Below, piece by piece: positions 1 through 8,994 of a stretch of DNA of 64,000 nucleotides (the stretch's first letter is position 1; each line of letters begins with the position of its first letter). The notes below the pieces were generated by a model. That model had not been told where the DNA came from. It saw only the letters and a list, made by a program, of their open reading frames with translations, and ran no database searches. This DNA is from Alteromonadaceae bacterium (GTDB lineage Bacteria > Pseudomonadota > Gammaproteobacteria > Enterobacterales > Alteromonadaceae), in the NCBI GenBank assembly GCA_014872785.1, contig WKFJ01000014.1, positions 124,001-188,000 of the forward strand, read 5' to 3'. The position numbers and the translations under genes were made by a program.

Positions 1-839
1 ATAAGTAACACACCAATCAGTTGTAATAGCAGGCTGTTGTAGGATAAGTAGGCTTTGTCCTTTTCGGTATCTAGTACCACGCGCATAGCATTTGAACCCC
101 ACGAGCCCAAGATATTGCTCGCGTAAATCCAATCACTTAATTGTCTTTCAAATGAATGTAGCCCCGGAGAGATATCTATGCTCTGTTCGACGAGCGAAGC
201 ACTCAAGGAAGACTCATGTGTACTGGCGACCACTTGATTCTGTTTGCCCAGTATTAATAAGCTCACATGCATATTAGTCAGTTCAACTAACTCTTGTGAA
301 ATAAGCTTTTCAGCTGCTATTCCCATTAACAGCCAGGCATTGATTTTGCGGGAAGATTCAACGAATTTAACCGGAGCAGACTTCAATAAATAGAACTGTT
401 CATCAATTTTGAACCAGCGGATATCGTCGTTTTGATACAGTGTAGGGTCTATCGCTAACTTGTCTACTGGCATCTCAGGACTGGATACGATGGCATCCCC
501 CGAATTGTCCAGAATCCAAGCGATATCAGCATCACCGCGGTTTTGGAAATTCTGTAGTGCCGCTAGTAGACTCTCTTTATCTTCATTACCGGTAGAAATG
601 AGTCCTTTAAAGGTGAAGTCTTTACTCAATGTAGAGAGCTCGAGCAGCAGTGCATCACCACGGTTAATAATTTTGTCTTCCACCATACTTGCCGAGGTCA
701 CCGCATGCTCTAGCAGTTGTTCACTTGAATGGCTGTAAGTGGCAGAGCGCACTGTGTAAAGTGTAACCGCGACCACGACTGCAATCATCACTAAGAAATT
801 GAGTAATAAGCGGAACCTAAGAGATTTCAGCAATGCCAT
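1..839 (-). CDS. Membrane sensor protein, N-terminal part (truncated by window edge)
   Basis: Reading the minus strand from an ATG at 839 gives an open frame of about 279 codons that runs off the left edge. It starts with a short basic stretch and a hydrophobic helix (about residues 9-28), followed by some 230 polar residues that should be periplasmic, and a second hydrophobic segment begins just before the edge. This is the architecture of a bacterial extracytoplasmic sensor whose output domain (cyclase, phosphodiesterase or kinase) would lie outside the window. The start lies only 6 bases after the stop of the cupredoxin-like gene, so the two are probably cotranscribed. Known pairings of methylamine-utilisation-like proteins with GGDEF/EAL sensors make a c-di-GMP enzyme likely, but no catalytic domain is visible here. 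Confidence 0.8.
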   Translation of the reverse strand, partial: MALLKSLRFRLLLNFLVMIAVVVAVTLYTVRSATYSHSSEQLLEHAVTSASMVEDKIINRGDALLLELSTLSKDFTFKGLISTGNEDKESLLAALQNFQNRGDADIAWILDNSGDAIVSSPEMPVDKLAIDPTLYQNDDIRWFKIDEQFYLLKSAPVKFVESSRKINAWLLMGIAAEKLISQELVELTNMHVSLLILGKQNQVVASTHESSLSASLVEQSIDISPGLHSFERQLSDWIYASNILGSWGSNAMRVVLDTEKDKAYLSYNSLLLQLIGVLL

Positions 840-845
840 TAACGG

Positions 846-1490
846 TTACTCATAGTCAGAAAATTCGTCAATTTCGTCATCTAAATCTTGCGCGGCAGGC
901 AGCAAAGATTGCTGCATAGATACGGTAAACTGTGCTGGCGCCGTTATATTAATCGTTCGCGTCTGACTGGCATCTTTGTCTTTCAAACGCGGATGCCATA
1001 CCTTTAACTCGTACTCACCATTAGGTACGTCGACGGTAACAACATTGCTTTCATCGCTTTGTTTGAAGTAGGGAGTGTCAACCACATAGATATAACCCAG
1101 CATCCAGTCGTGTACATTACAGCCCAACTCAACGGTTCCGGTTTTGCCAAAGATTACAGGGTCAGTCTCTGAGCCTCGGTAAAGTTGGAGTTCGAAAACC
1201 TTTGCCGGTGAAAACGAATATACGTGGTGCTTAATTGAATCCGAGTTAGGAAAACTAACCGGCGTGTCTTTTTGCACAGCTAATATGTGTGGCTCAAACT
1301 TGCGTGCGACTTGATCCATAATGGCTGTCGCCGTCGGTGCTTCAATAGCGCTCGGCTGCGTAGGGGTCAAGTAAACCACTGCGCCTGGCAGGGACTCATT
1401 ATTCTGGGTGTTGATAGTCACGGTCACTTCACTAGCAAAAATACTGGAGGTGATAAAAAGTGATGCCAAGGCGGTTATTGATTTCTTCAT
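846..1490 (-). CDS. Secreted cupredoxin-like protein (methylamine utilization protein family)
   Basis: A 214-residue protein with a Sec signal peptide (cleavage after about residue 19, at SIFAS-EV). The mature part resembles the proteins annotated as methylamine utilization protein, a plastocyanin-like fold. Candidate copper ligands are visible: the His pair in IKHHVYSF and the C-x2-H-x2-M cluster in GCNVHDWM. The C-terminus is acidic. It probably acts in the periplasm as an electron-transfer or copper-binding protein. No other methylamine genes are nearby, so the family name should not be taken as its function. It lies just upstream of the membrane sensor and may feed a signal to it; that is inference. 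Confidence 0.75.
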   Translation of the reverse strand: MKKSITALASLFITSSIFASEVTVTINTQNNESLPGAVVYLTPTQPSAIEAPTATAIMDQVARKFEPHILAVQKDTPVSFPNSDSIKHHVYSFSPAKVFELQLYRGSETDPVIFGKTGTVELGCNVHDWMLGYIYVVDTPYFKQSDESNVVTVDVPNGEYELKVWHPRLKDKDASQTRTINITAPAQFTVSMQQSLLPAAQDLDDEIDEFSDYE

Positions 1491-1645
1491 CTTGTCGACG
1501 CTCTATTAATGGCTTGGTGATTAGCTAGTTTCAGTATAATCAAAGGCTTAGTCATTGGAAAAGCCATTAGTTGATTATTCTTTAATAAAAAGGTTCTATT
1601 TGTATTAGTACCGACCACAGCCCTTAATGTTTCAAAGAATAATAA

Positions 1646-2683
1646 TTAATTTCGATATTTGCGCACGGTCACGGTTTTACCCATCGAGGCACTGGTTCGC
1701 GCCAATTCTAGCAGTTTGGTCACACTGGAGAGTTGTTCTAATGTGATAGGAAAATCTTCGCCATGGTCGAGGGACTTGGCTACGGCATCGTAAAAAGCAC
1801 CATAGTTACCTTTAGCTGTAGGAATTGATTGGGTTTCTGCAGAGGTATACAGCGTACCCCATAACTCATCTGTTTCTTGCCCCATAGTTTCTTCAGTAAC
1901 GTCTGCACCTGCTAAAATGGCTGATTCTTGTGGGTCTTTACCGTATTTCACAAAACTTCCAGCATCACCCTCGATGTGAAATCTGGCGTGTGGGCTGTTG
2001 TCGAAGTTACTGCCGACGAGTCGCACCTCCAATTGATCGTAATGGAGTTGAACATGAAAATAATCATCGGCTACAGCGTTGTTTCGTTGCGCCAGGATCC
2101 GGGCGGTAATCGCGTGTGGCGAGCCAAACAGTTGTAAGGATTGGTCGATAAGATGTGGACCTAAGTCATTCCACAAACCTGTACTAGTGCCAGCAGCTTC
2201 TTTCCATTTGGAAGATACTGTCGGTCGAAATCGGCTAAAGCGCGATTCAAAAACTCTAACTTGGCCAAGATGGTTGCCGTTAATTAGCGCTTTCACTGTG
2301 AGAAAATCACCGTCCCAGCGGCGATTGTGATAGCCAAATACTTGGCCGACAGAGGCTTGTTGAGCTTGTTTTAATGAATTGAGTTCTGCCAATGTCAACG
2401 CGACAGGCTTTTCGATAATGACACTTTTTTTCTGGCTAAGCGCTTTTATTGCCAATGGCACGTGTGTGACGTTTGGTGAGCAGACAACGATAAGCTCTGC
2501 CTCAGTCTGTTCTATCATCGATGCAGCGTCAGTGAATAGGACGACATTGGGATAATGCTGGCGGATTTCGTCGTACTTGGAGCTGCAAATAGCAACTAGT
2601 TGGAAAGCTTGATTCTGTTGGATAAAAGGTAAGTGAAAAACGTTAGCCGCTAATCCAAACCCCACAACACCGACCTTTATCAT
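1646..2683 (-). CDS. Gfo/Idh/MocA family NAD(P)-dependent oxidoreductase
   Basis: About 345 residues. The N-terminus carries the Rossmann motif GVVGFGLAANVFH and the middle has the family EKP motif (VIEKPVAL), the lysine being the usual catalytic residue, followed by the C-terminal alpha/beta substrate domain (NDLGPHLIDQ). The open frame extends further upstream to 2746, but ATG at 2683 is chosen because it begins right at the Rossmann strand and has GGAGAG seven bases before it. Members oxidise or reduce sugars and related polyols; the substrate cannot be told from sequence. It appears monocistronic. Confidence 0.88.
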   Translation of the reverse strand: MIKVGVVGFGLAANVFHLPFIQQNQAFQLVAICSSKYDEIRQHYPNVVLFTDAASMIEQTEAELIVVCSPNVTHVPLAIKALSQKKSVIIEKPVALTLAELNSLKQAQQASVGQVFGYHNRRWDGDFLTVKALINGNHLGQVRVFESRFSRFRPTVSSKWKEAAGTSTGLWNDLGPHLIDQSLQLFGSPHAITARILAQRNNAVADDYFHVQLHYDQLEVRLVGSNFDNSPHARFHIEGDAGSFVKYGKDPQESAILAGADVTEETMGQETDELWGTLYTSAETQSIPTAKGNYGAFYDAVAKSLDHGEDFPITLEQLSSVTKLLELARTSASMGKTVTVRKYRN

Positions 2684-3127
2684 ACTCTCTCCATTTACTT
2701 TTATGTCGCGACTTGAACGGCTAATAATAATAGCTAGCGAGCCCAAATCTACGTTTTATTTTGATAAAAATCATATGCTTAATTTTTTTTGTAAAAAAAA
2801 CGTAAAAAACAGGCATGGCTCCATATTTTCTGCACATTGTGTATTTAATGTAACAATTGATTTGGGGATAGCGTTAAGTCATTTTCAAATTGCTAAGCAA
2901 AAATAAGAATAACAAAAATGAATGTCTGCCCTTTAGGTAAGACCTTAGCGTATTATACTAATACCTCAAAACAAATGGCGTACCCTACTGGACGTCATTT
3001 TTTTTGTCTAAAATTTGTGGACGTCATATGCACGAATTTTTGCCATATTTATGTTTCTTGATAGCAATTTGATTTACATTTGCGTTCATCTAGCCGTTAC
3101 AGCGACTTCGAGCAACACATAACTATT
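2684..3127. other. Intergenic region between divergent oxidoreductase and purU
   Basis: An AT-rich stretch of 444 bases between two divergent genes; it should hold both promoters. Visible structure is limited: a T8 and an A8 run near 2790, a direct repeat GGACGTCAT at 2990-2998 and 3019-3027 (29 bases apart, separated by a T-rich run), and a TATACT-like -10 candidate at 2954-2959. No ORF with convincing features and no RNA gene is recognised. Confidence 0.5.
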
Positions 3128-3988
3128 ATGCAAAAAGCCATTCTATTGGTCGACGGACCACTACAAGCTGGAATCGCAGCAAAACTCGCTCAATTTGTAT
3201 ATGCCAACAACGGTGAGATAGTAGACTTTGATCAATATGTTGATACGGAGCAAACACCAAGGTTGTATTTTGCCCGAATCGAATGGGCTTTAGACGGATT
3301 CGCGATTGAACCTCAACAAATTAAAGCTGCACTGGAGCGGGAATTGGGCACTCAGTATCAATTGCATTTGAATCTTAAATTGGTGACTCGCCCGGCCAAA
3401 ATAGCCATCATGGTAACCAAACAGCTCCCTTGTTTTTATGGCATGTTAACCAAGATTTTGTCCAATGAATGGTACGCTGAAGCCAGCATGGTACTGAGTA
3501 ATCGAATGGATATGGAAGTCGATGCTAAGCGTTTTGACCTGCCGTATCATTACTTGCCCATTACCCCCGATACGAGGGTGGAGCAGGGCAATAAAGCCAT
3601 GGCGATATGGCAAGAACAGGATATTGACCTAGTCGTTCTTGCTAAATACATGCAAATAATTCCTGAAAATGTACTGGCCAGCTATTCAAGGAAGATGATC
3701 AATATTCACCATTCTATGTTGCCGGCGTTTGTCGGCGCGAAACCTTACCACCAAGCTCGTGAGTATGGTGTGAAGTTTATCGGGGCAACGGCGCATTATG
3801 TCAGTGAAGAGCTCGATGAGGGGCCGATTATCACACAAAACGTAAAGCCTATTTCCCACAAGCAAACTGCGAAAGAACTCGTCAGTGTCGGAAAATCAAT
3901 TGAAACTGAAACATTATTAAGAGCGGTACAGCTACATCTCGAGCACCGGATCATCATCTCAGGGCGTCGCAGTATAATTTTTGAGTAG
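3128..3988 (+). CDS. purU: Formyltetrahydrofolate deformylase
   Basis: 286 residues, the normal length for PurU, which hydrolyses 10-formyl-tetrahydrofolate to formate and tetrahydrofolate and so balances one-carbon units. An N-terminal ACT-like domain (about 1-80, AILLVDGPLQAGIAAKLAQF) precedes the formyltransferase domain with the catalytic NIHHSMLPAF (about 190-199) and HYVSEELDEGP (about 222-232) motifs. The open frame begins at a TTG at 3080, but the ATG at 3128 matches the family N-terminus and is preferred; no strong ribosome binding site precedes either. The nearby serA, fau and gcvTHP are also part of one-carbon metabolism. Confidence 0.92.
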   Translation: MQKAILLVDGPLQAGIAAKLAQFVYANNGEIVDFDQYVDTEQTPRLYFARIEWALDGFAIEPQQIKAALERELGTQYQLHLNLKLVTRPAKIAIMVTKQLPCFYGMLTKILSNEWYAEASMVLSNRMDMEVDAKRFDLPYHYLPITPDTRVEQGNKAMAIWQEQDIDLVVLAKYMQIIPENVLASYSRKMINIHHSMLPAFVGAKPYHQAREYGVKFIGATAHYVSEELDEGPIITQNVKPISHKQTAKELVSVGKSIETETLLRAVQLHLEHRIIISGRRSIIFE

Positions 3989-4072
3989 GGAAGTATTTTC
4001 CTTATTTAGCGAGCAATGTTGTTAAATGCTGATAGACTGGTAAGACGAGTCTAAAAAGAAAACAATAACAGC

Positions 4073-5473
4073 ATGACTACACAACTTACCACTGATTATC
4101 TCATCATCGGGGCGGGTGCCAGTGCGATGGCGTTTGCCGACATCATTATTAGTGAATCTAACGCAACCGTTCTTTTTGTCGACACGCGACACAAGCCAGG
4201 CGGACATTGGAATGATGCCTACTCATTTGTCACTTTACACCAGCCTTCAGCCTTTTATGGCGTCAGTTCAAAAGAACTCAGCAAGGGTACTAAGGATAAA
4301 GTGGGTCTTAATAAAGGTATGAATGGCCTGGCGTCGGGGGCGGAGATTAATGCCTATTATGATGACTTGATGCGTGAAACCTTTTTGCCAAGTGGTAGGG
4401 TGCAATATTTTCCAAAATGCCGTTATACCGAAGACGGAAAGTTTGTCTCGCTATTAACCGGTGACGAGTTTTCCGTGTCTTATAAAAAGTTAGTAGATAC
4501 GACGTATTACAACACAACCATTCCCTCAACTCACACGCCGGGTTTTGATATTGACTCGTCAGTTCGCTTTATGCCGCTTAACGACCTTCCCAGTATTAAT
4601 TCGCCGGTACCTGGCTATACCGTAATTGGTGGCGGAAAAACAGGGATTGATGCCTGTTTGTGGTTGTTGGAAAACGGTATCGAGCCAGATAATATTACTT
4701 GGATAATGCCGCGAGATGCGTGGTTTCTAGATCGTAAAAACACACAACCTACGCCAGATTTTTTCTTTGATGCCATTGGGGCACAAGCGGATCAAATGGA
4801 AGCTATTGCTGAATCTGAAAGCATTGATGACATGTTTGCCCGCTTGGAGAAAGCCGGCGTATTTCTGCGTTTAGACGAGTCTGTGTGGCCTAAGATGTTT
4901 CATGGTGCCACCATTAGTGCGCTTGAACTGGAGCAACTGCGCAGGATTAAAAATGTGGTGCGCAAAGGTCGGGTGGAGCGCATTGAACCGCACCATATTG
5001 TGCTGCAAGAAGGAGACATTCCGACTACAACTGACATTGTGCATGTTGATTGTACGGCAAGCGCGATAAGCAATTTAGATATTTCGCCCATATTTGCTGG
5101 CAATAAGATATCACCGCAAACCGTGCGCTCTTATCAACCCGTGTTTAGTGCCGCATTTGTAGCGCACATAGAACTCCAATATGATGATATCGAAAAGAAA
5201 AACAAACTGTGCAAAGTCGTTCCCTTGCCGAATCACGACAGTGATTGGGTAGAACTCACTTACCGTAATTTGATGAACCAATACTTTTGGTCAAAAGAGC
5301 CCGGCCTTAAAGATTGGTTGAAGAACAATCGTTTGGACGGATTCATGCGCTTAGTTGCTAGTGTAAAATTCTATGAGTTTGAAAAACTCAAAGTGTTGAA
5401 TCGAATGCGCAAAGCCGCCAAGCCTGCAATTGCTAAGTTAAAGCAATATCGAGCCTCGTTGGGGACCGAATAA
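4073..5473 (+). CDS. FMO-like NAD(P)/FAD-dependent oxidoreductase
   Basis: 466 residues with two dinucleotide-binding signatures: GAGASAMA at about 12-19 for FAD and IGGGKTGID at about 184-192 for NAD(P). The GGHW motif (about 43-46) and the overall layout resemble flavin-containing monooxygenases and related NAD(P)-binding proteins seen in many marine bacteria. Likely a cytoplasmic flavin oxidoreductase of unknown substrate. It follows purU by 84 bases and ends at a strong terminator shared with the convergent serA. Confidence 0.8.
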   Translation: MTTQLTTDYLIIGAGASAMAFADIIISESNATVLFVDTRHKPGGHWNDAYSFVTLHQPSAFYGVSSKELSKGTKDKVGLNKGMNGLASGAEINAYYDDLMRETFLPSGRVQYFPKCRYTEDGKFVSLLTGDEFSVSYKKLVDTTYYNTTIPSTHTPGFDIDSSVRFMPLNDLPSINSPVPGYTVIGGGKTGIDACLWLLENGIEPDNITWIMPRDAWFLDRKNTQPTPDFFFDAIGAQADQMEAIAESESIDDMFARLEKAGVFLRLDESVWPKMFHGATISALELEQLRRIKNVVRKGRVERIEPHHIVLQEGDIPTTTDIVHVDCTASAISNLDISPIFAGNKISPQTVRSYQPVFSAAFVAHIELQYDDIEKKNKLCKVVPLPNHDSDWVELTYRNLMNQYFWSKEPGLKDWLKNNRLDGFMRLVASVKFYEFEKLKVLNRMRKAAKPAIAKLKQYRASLGTE

Positions 5474-5505
5474 AAAAAGCCGCTGGATAGCGGCTTTTTG
5501 TGTCA
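5471..5505. terminator. Bidirectional rho-independent terminator
   Basis: A stem AAAAAGCCGCT / AGCGGCTTTTT with a short GGAT loop, flanked by A and T runs on either side, between the convergent flavoprotein gene and serA. The A/T symmetry lets it work for both. Confidence 0.9.
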
Positions 5506-5529
5506 ATCAATGCTTCACATGCGATATCG

Positions 5530-6759
5530 TTAGTGCAAAATTCTGGTTTTGATAGTGCCAGGAATTGCGCGTAGTTCTTGCAGTGCGGTTTCTGCATGGT
5601 CAGTTTCCACGTCAATTACCACGTAACCGATGTTTTCGTTGGTTTGTAGATACTGTGCAGCGATGTTGACGTTGTTTTCAGCGAAGGCGCTGTTAATTTT
5701 GTTAAGTACACCCGGCTCATTGCGGTGAATGTGTAACAAGCGTGAACAGCCAATGTGTTCTGGTAATGCCACCTCAGGGAAATTAACCGCTGACAGGGTA
5801 GAGCCGTTATCACTGTACTTGGCAATCTTACCTGCAACTTCTTTACCGATATTTTCCTGAGCTTCTTGGGTACTACCACCTACATGTGGCGTTAGAATGA
5901 CATTGTGGAATTCTCGTAGCGGTGACTCAAATTCTTCGGTGTTAGACTTTGGCTCAACTGGGAATACATCAATAGCAGCACCACCGATTTTCTTCTCGCG
6001 AAGTGCCGCGGCTAGTGCATCAATATCTACTACAGTACCACGTGATGCGTTGATTAAAATCGCACCTTTTTTCATTACATCCAGTTCAGCCGCACCAATC
6101 ATATCCTGTGTTTGTGGTGTTTCTGGTACGTGCAAACTAATAACATCTGAAGTTTTGAGTAACTCGGTTAAGGTCGGTACTTGAGTTGCATTTCCCAATA
6201 CCAATTTATCTTCGATATCGAAAAATTGGACGCGCATGCCTAAGTGCTCAGCAAGGATACTCAGCTGCGTGCCTATGTGGCCATACCCGATAATACCCAG
6301 TGTTTTACCACGGGCTTCAAATGAGCCAACGGCACTTTTCAGCCAGCCGCCTTCATGTGCCAACGCATTCTTCTCAGGAATACCGCGTAATAACAAGATG
6401 ATTTCGCCTAGCACCAACTCTGCCACCGAACGCGTGTTGGAAAACGGTGCGTTAAATACTGGGATACCCTTGGCTTGAGTTGTCACCAAATCCACTTGAT
6501 TTGTGCCAATACAAAAGCATCCTATCGCCACTAGTTTATTTGCTGCCTCGACCACCTTGTCATTTAATTGTGTACGTGAGCGAATACCAATGAAATGCAC
6601 ATCTTGTACCTTGGCAATAAGTTCGTCTTCAGGAAGCGAGGTTTTTAAATACTCGATGTTGCTATAACCACTTTTTTTAAGGGTTTCCAGCGCACTTTGG
6701 TGAACACCTTCTAACAGAAGGATTTTGATTTTGTCTTTGGGAAGCGAAACTTTACTCAT
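5530..6759 (-). CDS. serA: D-3-phosphoglycerate dehydrogenase
   Basis: 409 residues, colinear with E. coli SerA, including the N-terminal phrase KDKIKILLLEGVHQ. It oxidises 3-phosphoglycerate to 3-phosphohydroxypyruvate, the first step of serine biosynthesis. The NAD-binding GYGHIG motif is near residue 160; the catalytic Arg (NASRGTVVD, about 240), Glu and His (TPHVGGST, about 292) are present. The last 75 residues form an ACT domain, which in this enzyme type mediates feedback inhibition by serine. It lies downstream of rpiA on the same strand with a hairpin and T-run between them. Confidence 0.97.
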   Translation of the reverse strand: MSKVSLPKDKIKILLLEGVHQSALETLKKSGYSNIEYLKTSLPEDELIAKVQDVHFIGIRSRTQLNDKVVEAANKLVAIGCFCIGTNQVDLVTTQAKGIPVFNAPFSNTRSVAELVLGEIILLLRGIPEKNALAHEGGWLKSAVGSFEARGKTLGIIGYGHIGTQLSILAEHLGMRVQFFDIEDKLVLGNATQVPTLTELLKTSDVISLHVPETPQTQDMIGAAELDVMKKGAILINASRGTVVDIDALAAALREKKIGGAAIDVFPVEPKSNTEEFESPLREFHNVILTPHVGGSTQEAQENIGKEVAGKIAKYSDNGSTLSAVNFPEVALPEHIGCSRLLHIHRNEPGVLNKINSAFAENNVNIAAQYLQTNENIGYVVIDVETDHAETALQELRAIPGTIKTRILH

Positions 6760-6779
6760 GGGAATAGATAAACCAAATT

Positions 6780-6806
6780 AAAATAAAAAAGACGTCTGGA
6801 CGTCTA
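6780..6806 (-). terminator. Hairpin with T-run between rpiA and serA
   Basis: On the minus strand the stem AGACGT-CCAG-ACGTCT is followed directly by TTTTTTATTTTAATTT, the form of a rho-independent terminator. It ends only about 20 bases before the serA start, so it either terminates rpiA transcripts with serA driven from very close by, or lies in the serA leader. Confidence 0.7.
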
Positions 6807-6858
6807 ATTGGGTGTGGAAAGATAGGCTAAAAAGCATCCAGAGTCAATGACTTTAATA

Positions 6859-6898
6859 GGTATGGGTATGTGAGTGCTATGAAACCCATACCCATATG
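6859..6898. repeat. Inverted repeat downstream of rpiA
   Basis: Arms TATGGGTATG (6861-6870) and CATACCCATA (6887-6896) form a 10-base-pair stem just after the rpiA stop. No T-run follows on the minus strand, so it may protect the 3' end or pause transcription rather than terminate it. Confidence 0.5.
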
Positions 6899-6901
6899 TC
6901 T

Positions 6902-7558
6902 TTATTGGATAGTTAAAACCCCAGAATCAGTGCCTACGAGCACGGTATTTGCTCCGCGTTTGGCGAATAAACCGTTGGTAACAACACCAACAATACTGTT
7001 GATTTTGGCTTCAAGCTCTACCGGGTCTAGGATTTTTAGATTATGCACATCAATAATAACATTGCCGTTGTCTGTTACCACGCCTTCGCGGTACTCGGGA
7101 TCGCCACCAAGTTTAAGTAGCTCACGCGCTACATAAGAACGTGCCATAGGGATAACTTCAACTGGTAAGGGGAACTTACCCAGCACAGGTACTTGTTTTG
7201 TATCATCGATAATGCAAATAAACTTATCTGCAACGGCAGCGACGATTTTTTCTCTGGTAAGTGCTGCTCCACCGCCTTTGATCATGTGTTTATGTTCAGT
7301 GATTTCGTCCGCACCATCGACATAAATTTCAATGTTGCCCACAGAATTGAGGTCAAGCACCTCTATTCCCAGGGCTTTTAAGCGAGCCGTGCTTTGCTCA
7401 GAGCTAGACACTGCGGCTTCAATATCGTCTTTGATATCAGCCAAGCCATCGATGAAATAATTCACGGTTGAGCCTGTGCCAACGCCGACAATACTGCCAG
7501 GAATAACAAATGAAAGTGCTGCTTCTGCGGCTGCCCGCTTTTTTTGATCTTGGGTCAC
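6902..7558 (-). CDS. rpiA: Ribose-5-phosphate isomerase A
   Basis: 218 residues, standard RpiA length. It interconverts ribose 5-phosphate and ribulose 5-phosphate in the non-oxidative pentose phosphate pathway. Family signatures are visible: [15 protein letters not shown]-type phosphate loop near residues 25-36, DGADE (about 81-85) and [11 protein letters not shown] (about 94-104), which contains the catalytic region. In related genomes it sits next to serA and fau, as here, although a serine hydrolase gene now separates it from fau. Confidence 0.97.
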   Translation of the reverse strand: MTQDQKKRAAAEAALSFVIPGSIVGVGTGSTVNYFIDGLADIKDDIEAAVSSSEQSTARLKALGIEVLDLNSVGNIEIYVDGADEITEHKHMIKGGGAALTREKIVAAVADKFICIIDDTKQVPVLGKFPLPVEVIPMARSYVARELLKLGGDPEYREGVVTDNGNVIIDVHNLKILDPVELEAKINSIVGVVTNGLFAKRGANTVLVGTDSGVLTIQ

Positions 7559-7631
7559 GATACGAATTCCAATTGGTGGTTTGTGTGTGCCGGCGAATTA
7601 TAACCCGATTCAGCCAAAAGTGGTGCGCGAG

Positions 7632-8981
7632 TTACTCAATTAATTGCGCAAAATTCGCTTCGGTAGGGTAGCTCCCCGATGTCCAGCCCAATCGAACGAT
7701 AACCATATTCTCGCTGGGTATAATCATCACGATTTGTTTGCGATTGCCCATCATCATATAGGCATCTTTTGGAAGTCTTTCCCAGCGCGTGTCTTGCATA
7801 TCACTGTTCAGCCAGAATTGATACCCATACTTTTGATAGTTATCTGCATCAATTGGGGTTTGTGCCGCTTTTACAAATTCTGGGCTTAGTAGTTGTTGCC
7901 CATGCAAATTGCCATTGTTGAGCATTAATAACCCAAGGCGTGCCCAGTCGCGCGCACTGGCATAAATATATGAACTACCCACATACACGCCGCTAGGGTC
8001 TACCTCAAAAATAGTATTGCGCATTCCCAGTGGCTCTAAAAACTCCTGCTTAAAAAAGTCTAATTGTTGCTGGGCCCCGCCTAGGTGATCGTAGAGCCAT
8101 CGGCTCAAAATATTGGTGGTGCCAGATGAATAGTTAAAATGACTACCAATGTCGTGATTGGCTGTACCTGTCAGCGCAACATCCGAGGCACTGTGAGCGT
8201 GAAACAGCATGTTGGTGGCGTCTGTGCCCGGTGCATAGGTTTCATCAAAAGCGATACCGCTGCTCATTTGCAATAAATCGATGAGGGTAATGTCTTTCCT
8301 AGCGTCATTTTGCCATTGAGGGAAACCTGTTGTTTGGTCAAGGATTACCTGTCCCATTTGCTCAAGTCGTCCCAGCATCATGGCCGTAATACTCTTGCCC
8401 ATTGACCAGCCCAACAGTTTCGAGTTTTGGTCGAAACCTTCTGCATAGGATTCTGCGACTATGCTGCCATTTTTCACGACCAACATGGCCCTGCTTTGTT
8501 TGCCGTTCAAATTGTCTTGTTGTAGGAGACCATCCAATATGTTTTGAATATTGGGTTCAATCGAGTCAACTTGCTCCCCTTTTGGCCATGCTGCAGCGAT
8601 AGGCGGTAACGGTGTATTCTGGAGACTATCTAGCGCTGTGGTGTCACCAATATCCAAAGTACAGCCTAAACCCTCGCGGTAAGTGGCAGATTGTTCTGCC
8701 AGTCCTTTCAAATTGGCAGTGACTCTCTTGGCTCCATTATCGTAGTTTATAGTCAACAGCCTATTGGCCGGGGAATAGGAGGCTAAATCGTCGATATTCT
8801 GTTGTGCATTTAACCCTGACAAGTAGTAACCAGAGCAGGCCAGTTTGGCACCCATCCTGGCCGATACATCAAGTGCTGCGCCTATTCTAAAAATGGAGAA
8901 CCCCAACACCATACGGGTTACCCCATAAAACACGGTAAAACTTATTGCACCAATCACTAAGGCTTTTAAATATTTGTCCAT
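7632..8981 (-). CDS. Serine hydrolase of the class C beta-lactamase / penicillin-binding protein family
   Basis: About 449 residues. An N-terminal hydrophobic helix (about residues 5-25) anchors it to the inner membrane or acts as an uncleaved signal. The Ser-x-x-Lys nucleophile motif is SMGK in GWSMGKSITA near residue 194; a later NYSSGTTN segment may supply the Tyr of the second motif. Relatives include esterases and D-amino peptidases, so the substrate is open. The frame overlaps the fau stop if read from a TTG at 9011, but ATG at 8981 starts just before the membrane helix and is preferred. It sits between rpiA and fau, which are usually closer neighbours. Confidence 0.85.
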   Translation of the reverse strand: MDKYLKALVIGAISFTVFYGVTRMVLGFSIFRIGAALDVSARMGAKLACSGYYLSGLNAQQNIDDLASYSPANRLLTINYDNGAKRVTANLKGLAEQSATYREGLGCTLDIGDTTALDSLQNTPLPPIAAAWPKGEQVDSIEPNIQNILDGLLQQDNLNGKQSRAMLVVKNGSIVAESYAEGFDQNSKLLGWSMGKSITAMMLGRLEQMGQVILDQTTGFPQWQNDARKDITLIDLLQMSSGIAFDETYAPGTDATNMLFHAHSASDVALTGTANHDIGSHFNYSSGTTNILSRWLYDHLGGAQQQLDFFKQEFLEPLGMRNTIFEVDPSGVYVGSSYIYASARDWARLGLLMLNNGNLHGQQLLSPEFVKAAQTPIDADNYQKYGYQFWLNSDMQDTRWERLPKDAYMMMGNRKQIVMIIPSENMVIVRLGWTSGSYPTEANFAQLIE

Positions 8982-8994
8982 CGTTCGGTTCAAT

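Noticed and set aside
4022-4207. A short minus-strand ORF antisense to the flavoprotein gene start
   Set aside because: Shadow ORF with no supporting features.
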